Assembly: GCA_903813345.2 (NCBI GenBank)
Contig: CAIIXF020000003.1
Span: forward strand, 21,030,931-21,094,930
Length of the DNA stretch: 64,000 bases
Direction of reading: 5' to 3'
Origin: Owenia fusiformis
Taxonomy: Eukaryota; Annelida; Polychaeta; Sabellida; Oweniidae
The translations under genes were made by a program, and so were the position numbers. Shown here piece after piece: positions 1 through 12,456 of the stretch (position 1 is the first letter of the stretch; every line of letters begins with the position of its first letter). The notes under the pieces were generated by a model. The model worked only from the letters and a program-made list of their open reading frames with translations, searched no databases and was not told where the DNA came from.

Positions 1-68
1 CTCAGTTGGAATCGAACCCACAACCTCCCGATTTCATGCCGAATGCTTTTACCTATTGCGGAATAGCG
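1..68 (-). repeat. tRNA-derived SINE-like fragment
   Basis: Read on the minus strand, this stretch has a tRNA-like 3' half: a D-arm-like AGGTAAAAGC, an anticodon-arm-like region, and then GGTTCGATTCC, which matches the RNA polymerase III B-box consensus GGTTCGANTCC. The anticodon stem does not pair well and the acceptor stem is not convincing, so I read it as a SINE head or tRNA relic, not a working tRNA gene. The window edge cuts off the context. Confidence 0.35.
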
Positions 69-3000
69 ACGAATACTGTCTAGGCGGTAGTCAGGTTCAC
101 CCATCTTCCTCATAATCCATTACTTTCTTTAATTTTTCATGCTGTGTGGGAACAACAAGTTACTGTGGGAATTGCACCCTTGATCTAACTATGAGTAGGC
201 CTACGTGTATTTTTGTTTGTTTGTTTGTTGTTTGTAGCAATGAGGCAATTGGTTAAAAGTTAGGTAAGTGCAGTAGGCTTCAATGATATATGGATGCCAT
301 ACCCCATCATGAGATGCGTAATTACAATCATTTGTAAACTAGATACAGTACACACAAGAAAAGAGATCTTTCGATTGATCTTGCTTCATGTTATCTTAGA
401 TATGGATGACGATTTTATTACATACAAATAAAACACAGCGAGGATCCGTACATAAAACGTATTGAAGAATGACCAAATGCATGCGTCTGACGTCACTCCT
501 TTATGTGTAGACAATGTACATGTGTAGCAAAGGGAATTCGAAGATGTAGCCAAGAGAGAGCAACCAGCCATAGTTCATTGTCCATAATTACTTCTTCATA
601 GTTCTCTTCCGATAAAACAGAAAGTTCACCTCTATGGTAAAAAGAATTAGGTACGATGGGAGGTTAACCCATATGAGTACATTATAATGTTGTGCAAACC
701 CTCTAAATAAAAAAACTAAAGATTAATGTATATGTTTCTGTTTTCTTTGATGGAATGGCAATTTCTGATAACAACTGGCAAATGCAATGATGGCTAAGAT
801 CCGGGTTTAGTTATAAAATTTAGAAATCTTGTTCTTCAATTTTACACTATTATAACACCAAAGTGGTTTTCCATTCCCTTCCTCGGGCTGAATTATAGTT
901 AAATACCTCATTAATACAAATGCCAAGGCACTTCAACCCCTCTCTTGTCATATCAAATTCCTTGGCCAAGTTGTGTTGTATACTTTTGACACACCAATGA
1001 CATTTCAACCGGCTCCAGTGGTGGAATCACAATTCGTTCCAAGTGTCGCCATACTTACTGTGCAGTCAAGAAGAACTGCCGCTTTATCTGGGGCTACAAT
1101 AGCCATACAAGAGAATTGATCACGGATAGACCTTCGATGCTGTAAATTAATGAGGTTATCATATTGAACAAGACTTGGGGGCTAAAGACATTTCCAGTTT
1201 ATATCTGTGTCTTCAAAACTGTCTGTCGATAAATTTCTGGATCAGAAATGATGATGTACTATCACAGAATCCTATCTTGTCACAACTAATAGCTTCACTT
1301 ATCTCGGAATATATCTCAAATCAAACCTAATGAAACCCTTTATTCAAATTATTAGCTCAATTTGATTTCTATATTAAGAAGCTATAACGTCAAACCAATA
1401 CTTGGGTATTTCTCGTTTCATGCACTAGATTTGAAAGGGCTTATATACATAGCGTTGCCAATTCCTTCAATCAATCATCTCTCGAAGATAAAATTGAAGA
1501 ACAGTTACAAGCTTGACGATTTTCCTTTGGGATCACATCCGGGAATAAATTCCTTTTATTTATCTATTTTATCTCTATCTTCGTGTTTCTTGTCATTATT
1601 GTCGTCTCATATCTGAATCTTCAATCTCGGTTGTAAATGAAGCAAATCTGGTTAAATTTGTATTTTGACTGGACTGCCAGTTGTTCGAAATGCCAGTTTC
1701 TGTAATAAAAAGTGCGCGTAAACGTGTAACATTATGAGTCCAAGATATAATTGCGACAACAAAATCATGGTATAGTTGTAACGTATGACAATGGGCTTTA
1801 ATCTTTAATAATCCACTTGGAAACTATTGTGATTTTTCAGTTTTCCCGATGTTGTGAATGTTATATCTAGCACCATCAACACAGGTGCTGCCATCTCCTT
1901 GTCAATTCATAGAGCAAATGGTCAATTGATTAAAACAAATACAGGAAACGGTACTATACGGTATACGGTTTTTGGAGTTTCATACATTGTACAATGTGTT
2001 AATTTAAGTTATAGCGTGAAATATAGCGTATGAAAAATGAAAATACACAATTCTACCTTGTAGACTATTGTCGTAACAAACTCTTTTCTCAGCATATATT
2101 TGTCACATTCACTTATTCAGTAAATGTCACTATCACGGGTATGAGATAATTAACTATTGAGCAACTTCAATAAACAATTATTTTCAAAACCCATTTATTG
2201 AAAAATAACTCATTTGAGATGTAAACTTTTTTCAAATGCTTTTCCCACTGAATAATGTTTTTTGACGAGATACATACGTTTCACATTACTGTCGGGGGGC
2301 ATATTTCAAACGCCCGAAATAAAAATCGACCGCAATAAATTCTTAAATATCAACATTTAGTGCCACTTTCGTTTTATAAATGAAACAAGCAGCGTCTTTA
2401 GGGATTTCTACCATAATCAATTCAATCGACCGGCAAAAATAAAAAATATGTCATATTTTGACAAATGTGTCGTAGATATTGAATTTCTCTTAATTAATTG
2501 ATCTCAACACAGCTCTTGTGATTTCCCAGGTCGTTTCAAAATGCGGGATGACATACACTGTTCGAATTTCTTAATAGTGAGATATTTCATAAGTACGTGG
2601 AGTACATAAAAACGAGTTGGCGTGCTATAAGAAAGGGTGAAACTATTAATCCAAGAATTATGTATCGTTCATAAAGGCTCGCTGCAGAAATTATGGCCGG
2701 TTTAAAAGAGAATATTGCCCGCTGTCAAATATAGTCCTAAGTTAAAGTGATTCTACCTGGTCAGAAAATGTGCATGCCCGTATATGAGGAAACTTGGACG
2801 ATAAATACGAATGTGCTACTCCTACGCGGTTTGGAGAGGACAAATTCTGCCGTGTTGCTCATACAGTAACAGTATGACCTGATACGGCGTTAAAGTAAAA
2901 AATATACAGACGGACTAAAGTATGCAGCATGACAATATATTCTTGGGGGTAGTTTTTTTCCTTTGCATGATGGCCCTATGATGCTTTGAGGGACAGTTTC

Positions 3001-5354
3001 TCTTTTGCACGATTGTCCTTGAATTAAGTGTATCTTCTTTATTGGCCTTTAGTCATTTATACAATTACATCTATCTTCCTTATTATTCTATACGCATTAA
3101 GGCAGTGTCATATAGATCATTCAGAAGGGGTTGATCCATGGGAGACCATAATTCATATCATGACGACATGTATAGTGATTATTCGCTCTGCCATTCCATT
3201 TCTTGGTGGATGATATGTCATATCATACAGTGTAGCTATTGCTTTTGGGTGTCTAGACTTTCAAAAACTCTAAACTATGGAAAAGAAAATGAAAGTGGAT
3301 AATTTATTTGTTATACTCGGGTTGGGACCGTGGGTGGAAATTATAAATAAACACAAAGTAATGATAAAATCTCTATTCTATGGAATCAGCAGTGTCCTAT
3401 CCTTACTTTTACTCAGCTGAGCTGCTGACTATACAACATCGGACCCAACTCGATAACATTTACAAAGGTAAGTTGAAAAGGGTATTATAAATATAACTGG
3501 TTAAAACAAAGTATGGAACTTGAACACGAAATCAAATAATCGACCAACTTAATTATTAGGATTTTAGGGATGTTGGTCTCAGTAAATGAGAAATGCGAAA
3601 TGAATGGAATGCCAATATGTAAATGACCATGCCACATCTTCACATGCTAGGTCAAAATGTCATTTATCAAATCAGAAGTCAATATCATATAGCTAAACGG
3701 TATCATGTACACTAGTTATTAATGCATCCCCGAGACCAGCTTCATATTTTCTATGCAGGATATTTATTAGAGGCCTTCGTGCAAATGGGAAAAACATTAT
3801 CATTGATAAACGATCCTTAAAGTGTAGGACGTCTGCGCCTTTTTCAGTAACTTCGTATTGAGTCTGCATAGGAATGCATGATTGAGTCTGCGATTGCGTG
3901 TTGTGGTTTATTTTGTCCTATATTAAGCACAACATTTAAGTTAAAATAAATTGTTCGAAATTCCTCCATATGTTTTAATTCAATGTTATGCTATGGTTCT
4001 TTCCCAAAAGCAACCGAACGGCCATGCTCTTTAAGTTTCCCATCTACACATCAATGTTCATAAGGAAAAATAATAAGGATAAATAGAATGTTTTTAAATA
4101 CAAAAGGAAGGTAATATATGCATCATTAGAGCATCATGCAAAATGAATTACTCTTTCTGATGGGAATTCCAGGTTCAATCGGCTGAACCATTATTCATTT
4201 ACATGAGTAATAGACGTGGATCGTTCTAGCACTTGACGTATGGTTACCGTTCCGAACAATCGCCTTTATCATTCAAACTGTAATCCATCAAATTATATTG
4301 TCATTACACAATGGAGTTATGATGGGAAGTTTGAAATTGGACAACTAAACAGATGAATAAATCACTGGTAATCCTTAATATGGGCTTAGCGGAAAAATTA
4401 CTAATCAACGAAATCTCTGAAAATATATTGACCATCAACATGTCAATTCTCTAAGTAATCGCTTTCTAAATGGTGTATAATCAATCTTGTCTATAGCGAC
4501 CGCTCAGTTAAAGATGTCTTTGAAGGGTTATATCGACCTATTTGCTTAATTGTACTGAATTCCCAAGACGAAATAAAACAGAAACTCTAGATCTTTTTAT
4601 TTTAACCGTAATATGATTCATTGGAACACTTTTATTCCAAGTGTCATTCTTTTATGTTACCCGGAGAAGGCAACTCAGTACTTTGTATGATTTAATATTA
4701 ATGAAATTAACAGTTATTAACCTCAGGCTGAATTTTTAACACTGAGCCTTTGATATGCAACTCAAAAACAAAACATAAGACAGATAAATATATCAATGAT
4801 AAAATACCTCCTGAGTAATGCAATGAAGCCATTCGTTATCATGTAGGACTAGTTGAGATGACTTTGTATGAAGCGCCGAACTGTGAAAGACAAATAGTAG
4901 CAAATTCCTCATTTATGAAGGAATAGCGAGGCATAAAACAGTAGCAAAGCACACTTATAAATATCACAATGAGGTAGATTGAATTCATCATTCTGAAGTA
5001 TCGTTCATGTTCTGCTGTTAACAGAAATCACGATCGGTAATATCTGATCAAGAAATGTGCGTCTTTTTGCCTTTCAAGTTGGGATCGGTAATTGGCGTTC
5101 TCCCTCACTATTAACCAGTGATTGGAACTATCTTCAATAAACTGACATGATATCTCAATAAGTTTGTTTCATTCCACTTGGCTTCAAAGAAACGATTTAG
5201 AGAGGCTCGATCAGTGGAGAAGGCAAAGGGTAATTTAGCGACAGTACGTGCATGTATCCGTGTTGTATCTCATGTCTTCCGATATAATTTCCCTCATCAA
5301 GGTGACACACGGTAGAGTAATTAAATCAAGAAAAAAAACTAATATCGAATGTAT
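69..5354. other. intergenic, no gene recognised
   Basis: About 5.3 kb of AT-rich sequence in which I see no exon with supported splice sites, no recognisable protein motif and no clear repeat structure. The few short ORFs (for example near 386-571, 1362-1616 and 3028-3213) have no family resemblance and AT-rich codon use typical of chance ORFs. Confidence 0.5.
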
Positions 5355-5502
5355 GTTATGCCTCGGTCACATTTGCTCCGATTTATCGGCCGGCGCCCGG
5401 CCGATTGAGTATCCTGTTCACAAATGTATTCAGTTTCGGACAGAATACTCAATCGACCGGGCGCCGGCCGATGATCGAATCGCAGCAGACCCATGCATAA
5501 CC
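5355..5502. mobile_element. GC-rich palindromic MITE, copy 1
   Basis: A 148-bp inverted-repeat element. The left arm begins GTTATGCCTCGGTCACATTT and runs into CGGCCGGCGCCCGGCCGATT. The right arm mirrors it as GACCGGGCGCCGGCCGAT and ends in GCATAAC. Related elements sit at 22213-22363 and 9835-10072, and the core also lies inside each 1284-bp tandem unit. The very GC-rich core stands out sharply from the AT-rich surroundings. No coding capacity is seen, so it should be non-autonomous. Confidence 0.7.
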
Positions 5503-6595
5503 CAAACAAATGTGTGTAACTAAGTCATCCAACATGGTTTTAAAGCTATATTTTGCATCGTGTTCAATGTTTCCTCAAAATGCAAGTCTCATGATTTACC
5601 CAGGGGGTGAATTTTTCCCCAGCCTGTGGGTTCAGTTAATAACGAAGGTTATCTTTCTGACAGTGTGGTTCGTTCCGGACCTTGCTGGTTTGTTGATCTT
5701 TCAGAAAAAGGGTTGTTATATGCCGGGTGTTTGTTTGATATAGAACACAGTGTAGAAAGGGGTGTCCAAAGCGAATGGGAGTTGGCACGAGGCCGATTGA
5801 AACCCCCCCTCTGACCATGCCCATGCATCTAGAGTTGTAAATGTGGACAATATCTTTAAAATGGCTCCAAAGGTAAAAGTATTTGGACTATGTCTTTCAA
5901 AATGGCCATTAAGACGTGACCATTAAGACTAACCAATGGCACCTAGTAGAAATAAATGAACATTGAATAAGGTTTAAAGGTGCCAAATATTAGTTCAAAT
6001 CCATGCTGGATGACTGTGTTGTTCACATTTGTTTGACTTACATTTTTTGGCTCACCCTGTATACCATAATTATTACTAAAATGGAATAACCAATAATTAT
6101 AACACTGATGTCAATAACATCATTGCAAGTATTTCACTAGTATTTGCATAGTCGCGTGATAAAAAATGTTTAACTGATCTAAATGGAAAATCGACCATTA
6201 CTTGTCATGAACATGAATCACATGTTCTGCCAAGATGTGAATTCAATCCTTACAGTAGTTGCCGCAGACATGAAATTCTGTATTTAAGATGTTACTGTAT
6301 GTCACTTGATATTTATTTTCCTAGGTTGACATAACCGTTCCAAGATCATTAATCAACCACAGAGTACTTTCCATTTGGCAAACCATTTGCCAAAATAAAT
6401 AATATGTTTTTATTAGGTGATATCAATCGTCGGTAAAACTGAAAGTAATTATCCACCGGGTGACGATGAGCAAGCGAAACTTGGAACCACAATAGCAAAG
6501 GTTTAAAGAAAGTCCAAAAACTATAATTTGCTACACCTTATGCCTAGGTCTCATAGCGACCGGGCGCCGGCCGATGAGTAGTCATCGGCCGATTT

Positions 6596-6856
6596 CTAAA
6601 TCGACCGGGCGCCGGTGACTGTTCCACATAGCCGAAAACGAAATACTGAACGATAGACAGGACTTGGCCTATCCTCAAAGAAATTGGCAATTTTTTCTTC
6701 TATTTCTAGTGGAGTACCCTCTTCCCTAGACACATCTAAATCTTCATCATCCACCAGCTCACTAGCATTGTTATTGTCTTTTTCCACCTGTCTTCCCAAG
6801 GCCTTCCTCATATATGGCCCATTGGCCTTATCCCCTCTATCCTTAGCCTTTGGCAT
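6596..6856 (-). other. ORF in tandem unit 1, possible captured exon
   Basis: From the ATG at 6856 there are 86 codons, starting MPKAKDRGDKANGPYMRKAL. A pyrimidine-rich tract and AG lie just upstream (CTCAATTTCAG), so this could be a captured exon. The middle is strongly acidic (ELVDDEDLD) and is followed by EIEEKIANFFEDRP, which loosely resembles the start of a MADF/Myb-SANT-like DNA-binding domain. Past FEDRP it runs into the GC-rich palindrome and loses protein-like character. No promoter or downstream exon is seen. It may be a transposase or host-gene fragment, or chance. Confidence 0.25.
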
Positions 6857-7879
6857 ATTAACTGAAATTGAGACAGTGAACTTTCGTATTAAAATTGTGA
6901 CCCTTGGAAATACTGTACTCACAAAAAACATTCAGAAGATTTTTTAAATAAATGATTTGTAATGGTATATGCATGAGTGAATATACGCATAAAAATGTTG
7001 TTATATGCCGGGTGTTTGTTTGATATAGAACACAGTGTAGAAAGGGGTGTCCAAAGCGAATGGGAGTTGGCACGAGGCCGATTGAAACCCCCCTCTGACC
7101 ATGCCCATGCATCTAGAGTTGTAAATGTGGACAATATCTTTAAAATGGCTCCAAAGGTAAAAGTATTTGGACTATGTCTTTCAAAATGGCCATTAAGACG
7201 TGACCATTAAGACTAACCAATGGCACCTAGTAGAAATAAATGAACATTGAATAAGGTTTAAAGGTGCCAAATATTAGTTCAAATCCATGCTGGATGACTG
7301 TGTTGTTCACATTTGTTTGACTTACATTTTTTGGCTCACCCTGTATACCATAATTATTACTAAAATGGAATAACCAATAATTATAACACTGATGTCAATA
7401 ACATCATTGCAAGTATTTCACCAGTATTTGCATAGTCGCGTGATAAAAAATGTTTAACTGATCTAAATGGAAAATCGACCATTACTTGTCATGAACATGA
7501 ATCACATGTTCTGCCAAGATGTGAATTCAATCCTTACAGTAGTTGCCGCAGACATGAAATTCTGTATTTAAGATGTTACTGTATGTCACTTGATATTTTT
7601 TTTTCTAGGTTGACATAACCGTTCCAAGATCATTAATCAACCACAGAGTACTTTCCATTTGGCAAACCATTTGCCAAAATAAATAATATGTTTTTATTAG
7701 GTGATATCAATCGTCGGTAAAACTGAAAGTAATTATCCACCGGGTGACGATGAGCAAGCGAAACTTGGAACCACAATAGCAAAGGTTTAAAGAAAGTCCA
7801 AAAACTATAATTTGCTACACCTTATGCCTAGGTCTCATAGCGACCGGGCGCCGGCCGATGAGTAGTCATCGGCCGATTT

Positions 7880-8140
7880 CTAAATTGACCGGGCGCCGGT
7901 GACTGTTCCACATAGCCGAAAACGAAATACTGAACGATAGACAGGACTTGGCCTATCCTCAAAGAAATTGGCAATTTTTTCTTCTATTTCTAGTGGAGTA
8001 CCCTCTTCCCTAGACACATCTAAATCTTCATCATCCACCAGCTCACTAGCATTGTTATTGTCTTTTTCCACCTGTCTTCCCAAGGCCTTCCTCATATATG
8101 GCCCATTGGCCTTATCCCCTCTATCCTTAGCCTTTGGCAT
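7880..8140 (-). other. ORF in tandem unit 2, possible captured exon
   Basis: Second copy of the 86-codon ORF. It appears identical at the protein level to copy 1 and has the same acceptor-like CTCAATTTCAG upstream. One nucleotide differs near 7886, in the stop-proximal palindrome. Confidence 0.25.
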
Positions 8141-9163
8141 ATTAACTGAAATTGAGACAGTGAACTTTCGTATTAAAATTGTGACCCTTGGAAATACTGT
8201 ACTCACAAAAAACATTCAGAAGATTTTTTAAATAAATGATTTGTAATGGTATATGCATGAGTGAATATACGCATAAAAATGTTGTTATATGCCGGGTGTT
8301 TGTTTGATATAGAACACAGTGTAGAAAGGGGTGTCCAAAGCGAATGGGAGTTGGCACGAGGCCGATTGAAACCCCCCTCTGACCATGCCCATGCATCTAG
8401 AGTTGTAAATGTGGACAATATCTTTAAAATGGCTCCAAAGGTAAAAGTATTTGGACTATGTCTTTCAAAATGGCCATTAAGACGTGACCATTAAGACTAA
8501 CCAATGGCACCTAGTAGAAATAAATGAACATTGAATAAGGTTTAAAGGTGCCAAATATTAGTTCAAATCCATGCTGGATGACTGTGTTGTTCACATTTGT
8601 TTGACTTACATTTTTTGGCTCACCCTGTATACCATAATTATTACTAAAATGGAATAACCAATAATTATAACACTGATGTCAATAACATCATTGCAAGTAT
8701 TTCACTAGTATTTGCATAGTCGCGTGATAAAAAATGTTTAACTGATCTAAATGGAAAATCGACCATTACTTGTCATGAACATGAATCACCTGTTCTGCCA
8801 AGATGTGAATTCAATCCTTACAGTAGTTGCCGCAGACATGAAATTCTGTATTTAAGATGTTACTGTATGTCACTTGATATTTATTTTCCTAGGTTGACAT
8901 AACCGTTCCAAGATCATTAATCAACCACAGAGTACTTTCCATTTGGCAAACCATTTGCCAAAATAAATAATATGTTTTTATTAGGTGATATCAATCGTCG
9001 GTAAAACTGAAAGTAATTATCCACCGGGTGACGATGAGCAAGCGAAACTTGGAACCACAATAGCAAAGGTTTAAAGAAAGTCCAAAAACTATAATTTGCT
9101 ACACCTTATGCCTAGGTCTCATAGCGACCGGGCGCCGGCCGATGAGTAGTCATCGGCCGATTT

Positions 9164-9424
9164 CTAAATCGACCGGGCGCCGGTGACTGTTCCACATAGC
9201 CGAAAACGAAATACTGAACGATAGACAGGACTTGGCCTATCCTCAAAGAAATTGGCAATTTTTTCTTCTATTTCTAGTGGAGTACCCTCTTCCCTAAACA
9301 CATCTAAATCTTCATCATCCACCAGCTCACTAGCATTGTTATTGTCTTTTTCCACCTGTCTTCCCAAGGCCTTCCTCATATATGGCCCATTGGCCTTATC
9401 CCCTCTATCCTTAGCCTTTGGCAT
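9164..9424 (-). other. ORF in tandem unit 3, possible captured exon
   Basis: Third copy of the 86-codon ORF. One missense change is visible: Ser to Phe in the acidic stretch (DLDVS becomes DLDVF, from a G/A difference near 9297). The open frame is kept in all three copies, but the copies are too young for this to prove selection. Confidence 0.25.
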
Positions 9425-9834
9425 ATTAACTGAAATTGAGACAGTGAACTTTCGTATTAAAATTGTGACCCTTGGAAATACTGTACTCACAAAAAACATT
9501 CAGAAGATTTTTAAAATAAATGATTTGTAATGGTATATGCATGAGTGAATATACGCATAAAAATGTATCACTCTATTCAATGTGTATGACAGACATACAC
9601 GATTAATGTCAATATAAGAACGACTAGATCATCCCACCCGCCCAGCCATTCAAATGTGTGTCATTGTTTTACAGTAAGCCTAATCGTTCCATTTATGTTT
9701 TATAAAAAATCTCTGACAGTGAGTAGTAATTATAATTCCTTACCTCATTATTTCTAAAACCTTTATATCACTTTATAAGTAATCATTATTAAGATTTATC
9801 AACAAATCAGCACGCAAAATCCAAAGATGACCGT

Positions 9835-10072
9835 GCGATGCCACCGGGCGCCGTAAGATAATCGTACGATGACCGGACGGGACACGGCCGGGTAGGTACC
9901 GATGAGTTTGGTTGAGAAAAAATCGCCAAGACATCGGCAACTTTTATCTCCGCGATAAAACTCTGCCGGGCGCCCGTACGATGCTCGGGCTCGCCGGCCG
10001 ATTTTGAACAAAATATACTCATCGGCCGGGCGCCGTAGTGAAAATCGGAGCCTATGTGACCAAGGCATAACA
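9835..10072. mobile_element. degenerate GC-rich palindromic MITE
   Basis: This region carries several GGGCGCC and CGGCCG blocks and ends with CATCGGCCGGGCGCCGTAG, then CCTATGTGACCAAGGCATAAC, the mirrored end of the family described at 5355-5502. The left boundary is unclear and the interior is rearranged. It is GC-rich and non-coding. Confidence 0.5.
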
Positions 10073-10463
10073 AGTTGGTTTTCAATGTGAAAGGGATGTT
10101 TGGTTGATAACAATACGACCGTGATATACCAGTTTTCTAATCGAAACAGAACTTGAAATTCTAACGGCACAATTTATTTGTCACGCTTCCAATAATCAAA
10201 TTGGAAATCAAGTACATTTGAATTAAATCGAGATTAACAATACTTTTACTCTATACAGTAGACTGACCGACAAATCGCCATATGTGGACCAGGTTGAGAC
10301 GCCTGGGATTAACTTAAGTCCTGCAATGGATCAGAATAAACGCTATCGTAAATCACAAATTACTACTTGGAAATCCCTATATCCTTTTGAACCGATATAA
10401 GTCATCGGAATTATGTCTGTACTCAGGATGATTGAAAACTGAATCCTCGTCGACACGTTTTCA

Positions 10464-10528
10464 ACATCTCATCTTTAAAATGGCTTGGTATCGCTACATC
10501 TCATCTTTAAAATGGCTTGGTATCGCTA
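10464..10528. repeat. 32-bp tandem duplication
   Basis: Two head-to-tail copies of a unit containing CTCATCTTTAAAATGGCTTG followed by GTATCGCTA. No other function is visible. Confidence 0.8.
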
Positions 10529-10904
10529 AATAAAGAATTCGGTGACACCAGCAATTTGAGATCGTAATAAACCCGCTTCGAGTCATATCTAGTGCAATAA
10601 AAATTATGGTTGTGAATAAAACACGTTTAGAAACTACCTGATAGAGCCTTATAGATATGATGAGAACTTAATGATAGAACTAAATATCGAATCGAAACAG
10701 AAGATACAATTTTTGTCTTGAATGATCAAAAGAAAATGATGGTTTTTAAATGCCGAATCATATCTATAGGGAGTGACGAAATTGCATGCAACATGTATCT
10801 ACAAATTTATTCCTTACAATCTCAAATACAATTTCTCCCAAAAGGTTTACTATATAATTATCAATTGGTGAGGTTTGTTATTGAGGATTGGGCCAAAATT
10901 CCGT

Positions 10905-11145
10905 TTTCCGTTTACGTAACTTACAGAGTAGGTGGAGTATTAAATCGACGATTCTGTGGTCTTCTGAACTATTTGTTCGCAAACATGTACATTTTCTTAG
11001 ACATATGATACTGACACATGCCGTGGGAATTTTGCCTACAACGCGTGGAATAAGGAAAAAAGAAAAACTGTACCTTCGAGGTTCCGACATTTTGTAACCG
11101 AAACGCTTCGTTTGGGTAACCAGCGTAATCGAGTGGATCACTAGT
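10905..11145. repeat. single arm of the 15657-16179 fold-back element
   Basis: About 240 bp matching one arm of the fold-back element in gene 1 intron 1. It shares TTAAATCGACGATTCTG, the GCAAACATGTACATT block, the TTCCGACATTTTGT block, and an end at CAGCGTAATCGAGTGGATCA. Short ORFs on both strands here are shadows of the repeat. Confidence 0.7.
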
Positions 11146-12035
11146 GCTTGTTACACCAATGATCGTGTGGATGCTATCAAAAACGATACTCAATTACAAG
11201 TGATCATGAAGGCTACTTCATTTACTATATCTTTAGAAAATGGAATAACGACTGGAACAATACTTTGCTTTCATTTGTTCTCCAACCTTTTTATTGAATA
11301 TTTATGAAATACGAGACAATTGCAATGTATTAGAGACTACATTCATATTTACCATCGATCTCGTAATGAATTACATAAATATTATTTAGCGTTTTCAATA
11401 TACAATTGTTGTATTTGATTAATGGCGTATCTCATATTCAAGCAAGATGTAACGTATTCCCATTGTTTCTTAAAAGGATTAAATCAATTTATACTGAATT
11501 AATTCATGCCATTATAAACGTTACAATAACCTATAACAAATTAAGATACACGATTAAATTAAAGGTAATGTAAGTTGAATTGAAGAACGATAGAATGCGT
11601 TATGCGATTACCACTGATAGTTATGTCTTGAATATAAGAACAGCTGTTGAACATTTTACATTGGAATAGAGCAATATATTTTCTACCATACGAATGTTTG
11701 ATCGATTTCCTTTATAAACGTTTATCAAGTCGATTAAGGTTGGCATTTCTCAAATAAAATAAATACAAAAAGTTCATAGATAATATTTATTTATTAAATG
11801 AGATTTATGACGTGTCATCAATCGCCAATTTTTGGTTTTTGCAAGGGAAACGAACTAAACATCATCAAATGTGACTTTTTATATTGTGGATAATTTATAT
11901 GACTCACTCACGTGGATACTCGCAATATTTTTCCATTGGTTTCAGAAACAGTCATTCTTTCCGAATGGAATCTCAATATCCACACAAAGAACACATATAG
12001 CATCGAATTCTATATTGATCGCATTCGAGGGAATA

Positions 12036-12043
12036 TATATAAG
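12036..12043 (+). promoter_or_regulatory. candidate TATA box of gene 1
   Basis: TATATAAG lies about 180 bp upstream of the gene 1 start codon. It would place transcription start near 12065-12075 and leave a 5' UTR of about 150 bases. This is based only on motif and position. Confidence 0.35.
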
Positions 12044-12220
12044 TGGCTGGCTATCCTCAGGATCTTTAGATCTACGGCTCAATCGGAGATAAAGGAAGTC
12101 GATCTACGAGACAAGAAGGATGTTTCTCATTAAAGAGAATAGATAGATTCACCTATATCATTAATGGCGAAAGCATAACAGACGCATTAATACACCTGGA
12201 TTAAAACAACATCTTCAAGC

Positions 12221-12456
12221 ATGGATATGTACGTGACTTGGATTAAATATACATTTTGTATATTGATGATATATTTGTCAATTGCAGAAAGTTTTTTAAT
12301 AGAGAATATATGGCCACCGGGACATCTTGGCAAGTATGGCTATCACAAAGCCCCGCCGCATACAATCGCAAAGGAGGATGGACGACCAAGATTACAGATT
12401 AATTCTAATATGATAAAAAAGGCGAAGGAAGATGTAAACAAGATATTACCAGGAAA
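12221..12456 (+). CDS. gene 1 exon 1 (signal peptide)
   Basis: The start codon at 12221 is chosen because it gives an immediate signal peptide; cleavage is likely near residues 22-25 (SIAES). The exon ends PGK with donor GTAAGTAT at 12457, leaving phase 2. The mature N-terminus is Pro/Gly/His-rich and then basic, with a Lys-rich stretch and no cysteine. Confidence 0.75.

Larger units (their letters stand above)
5713..9565. repeat. three tandem copies of a 1284-bp unit
   Basis: Units lie at 5713-6997, 6998-8281 and 8282-9565, each starting TTGTTATATGCCGGGTGTTT and ending CATAAAAATG. The first is one base longer because of an extra C in a poly-C run near 5802-5812. Only a handful of substitutions separate the copies (for example near 7433, 7597, 7886, 8788 and 9297), so amplification looks recent. 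Each unit contains a mariner-like terminal end (GGCTCACCCTGTA), a GC-rich palindrome core (near 6559-6617 in unit 1), and on the minus strand a splice-acceptor-like site followed by an 86-codon ORF. Array collapse or expansion in the assembly is possible. Confidence 0.9.

Noticed and set aside
1-68. Functional tRNA gene
   Set aside because: The B-box is good, but the anticodon and acceptor stems do not form properly; more consistent with a SINE or relic.
10718-11193. Overlapping ORFs on both strands
   Set aside because: Three frames overlap on a fold-back arm that also occurs at 15657-16179; the frames are not kept in the other copies.
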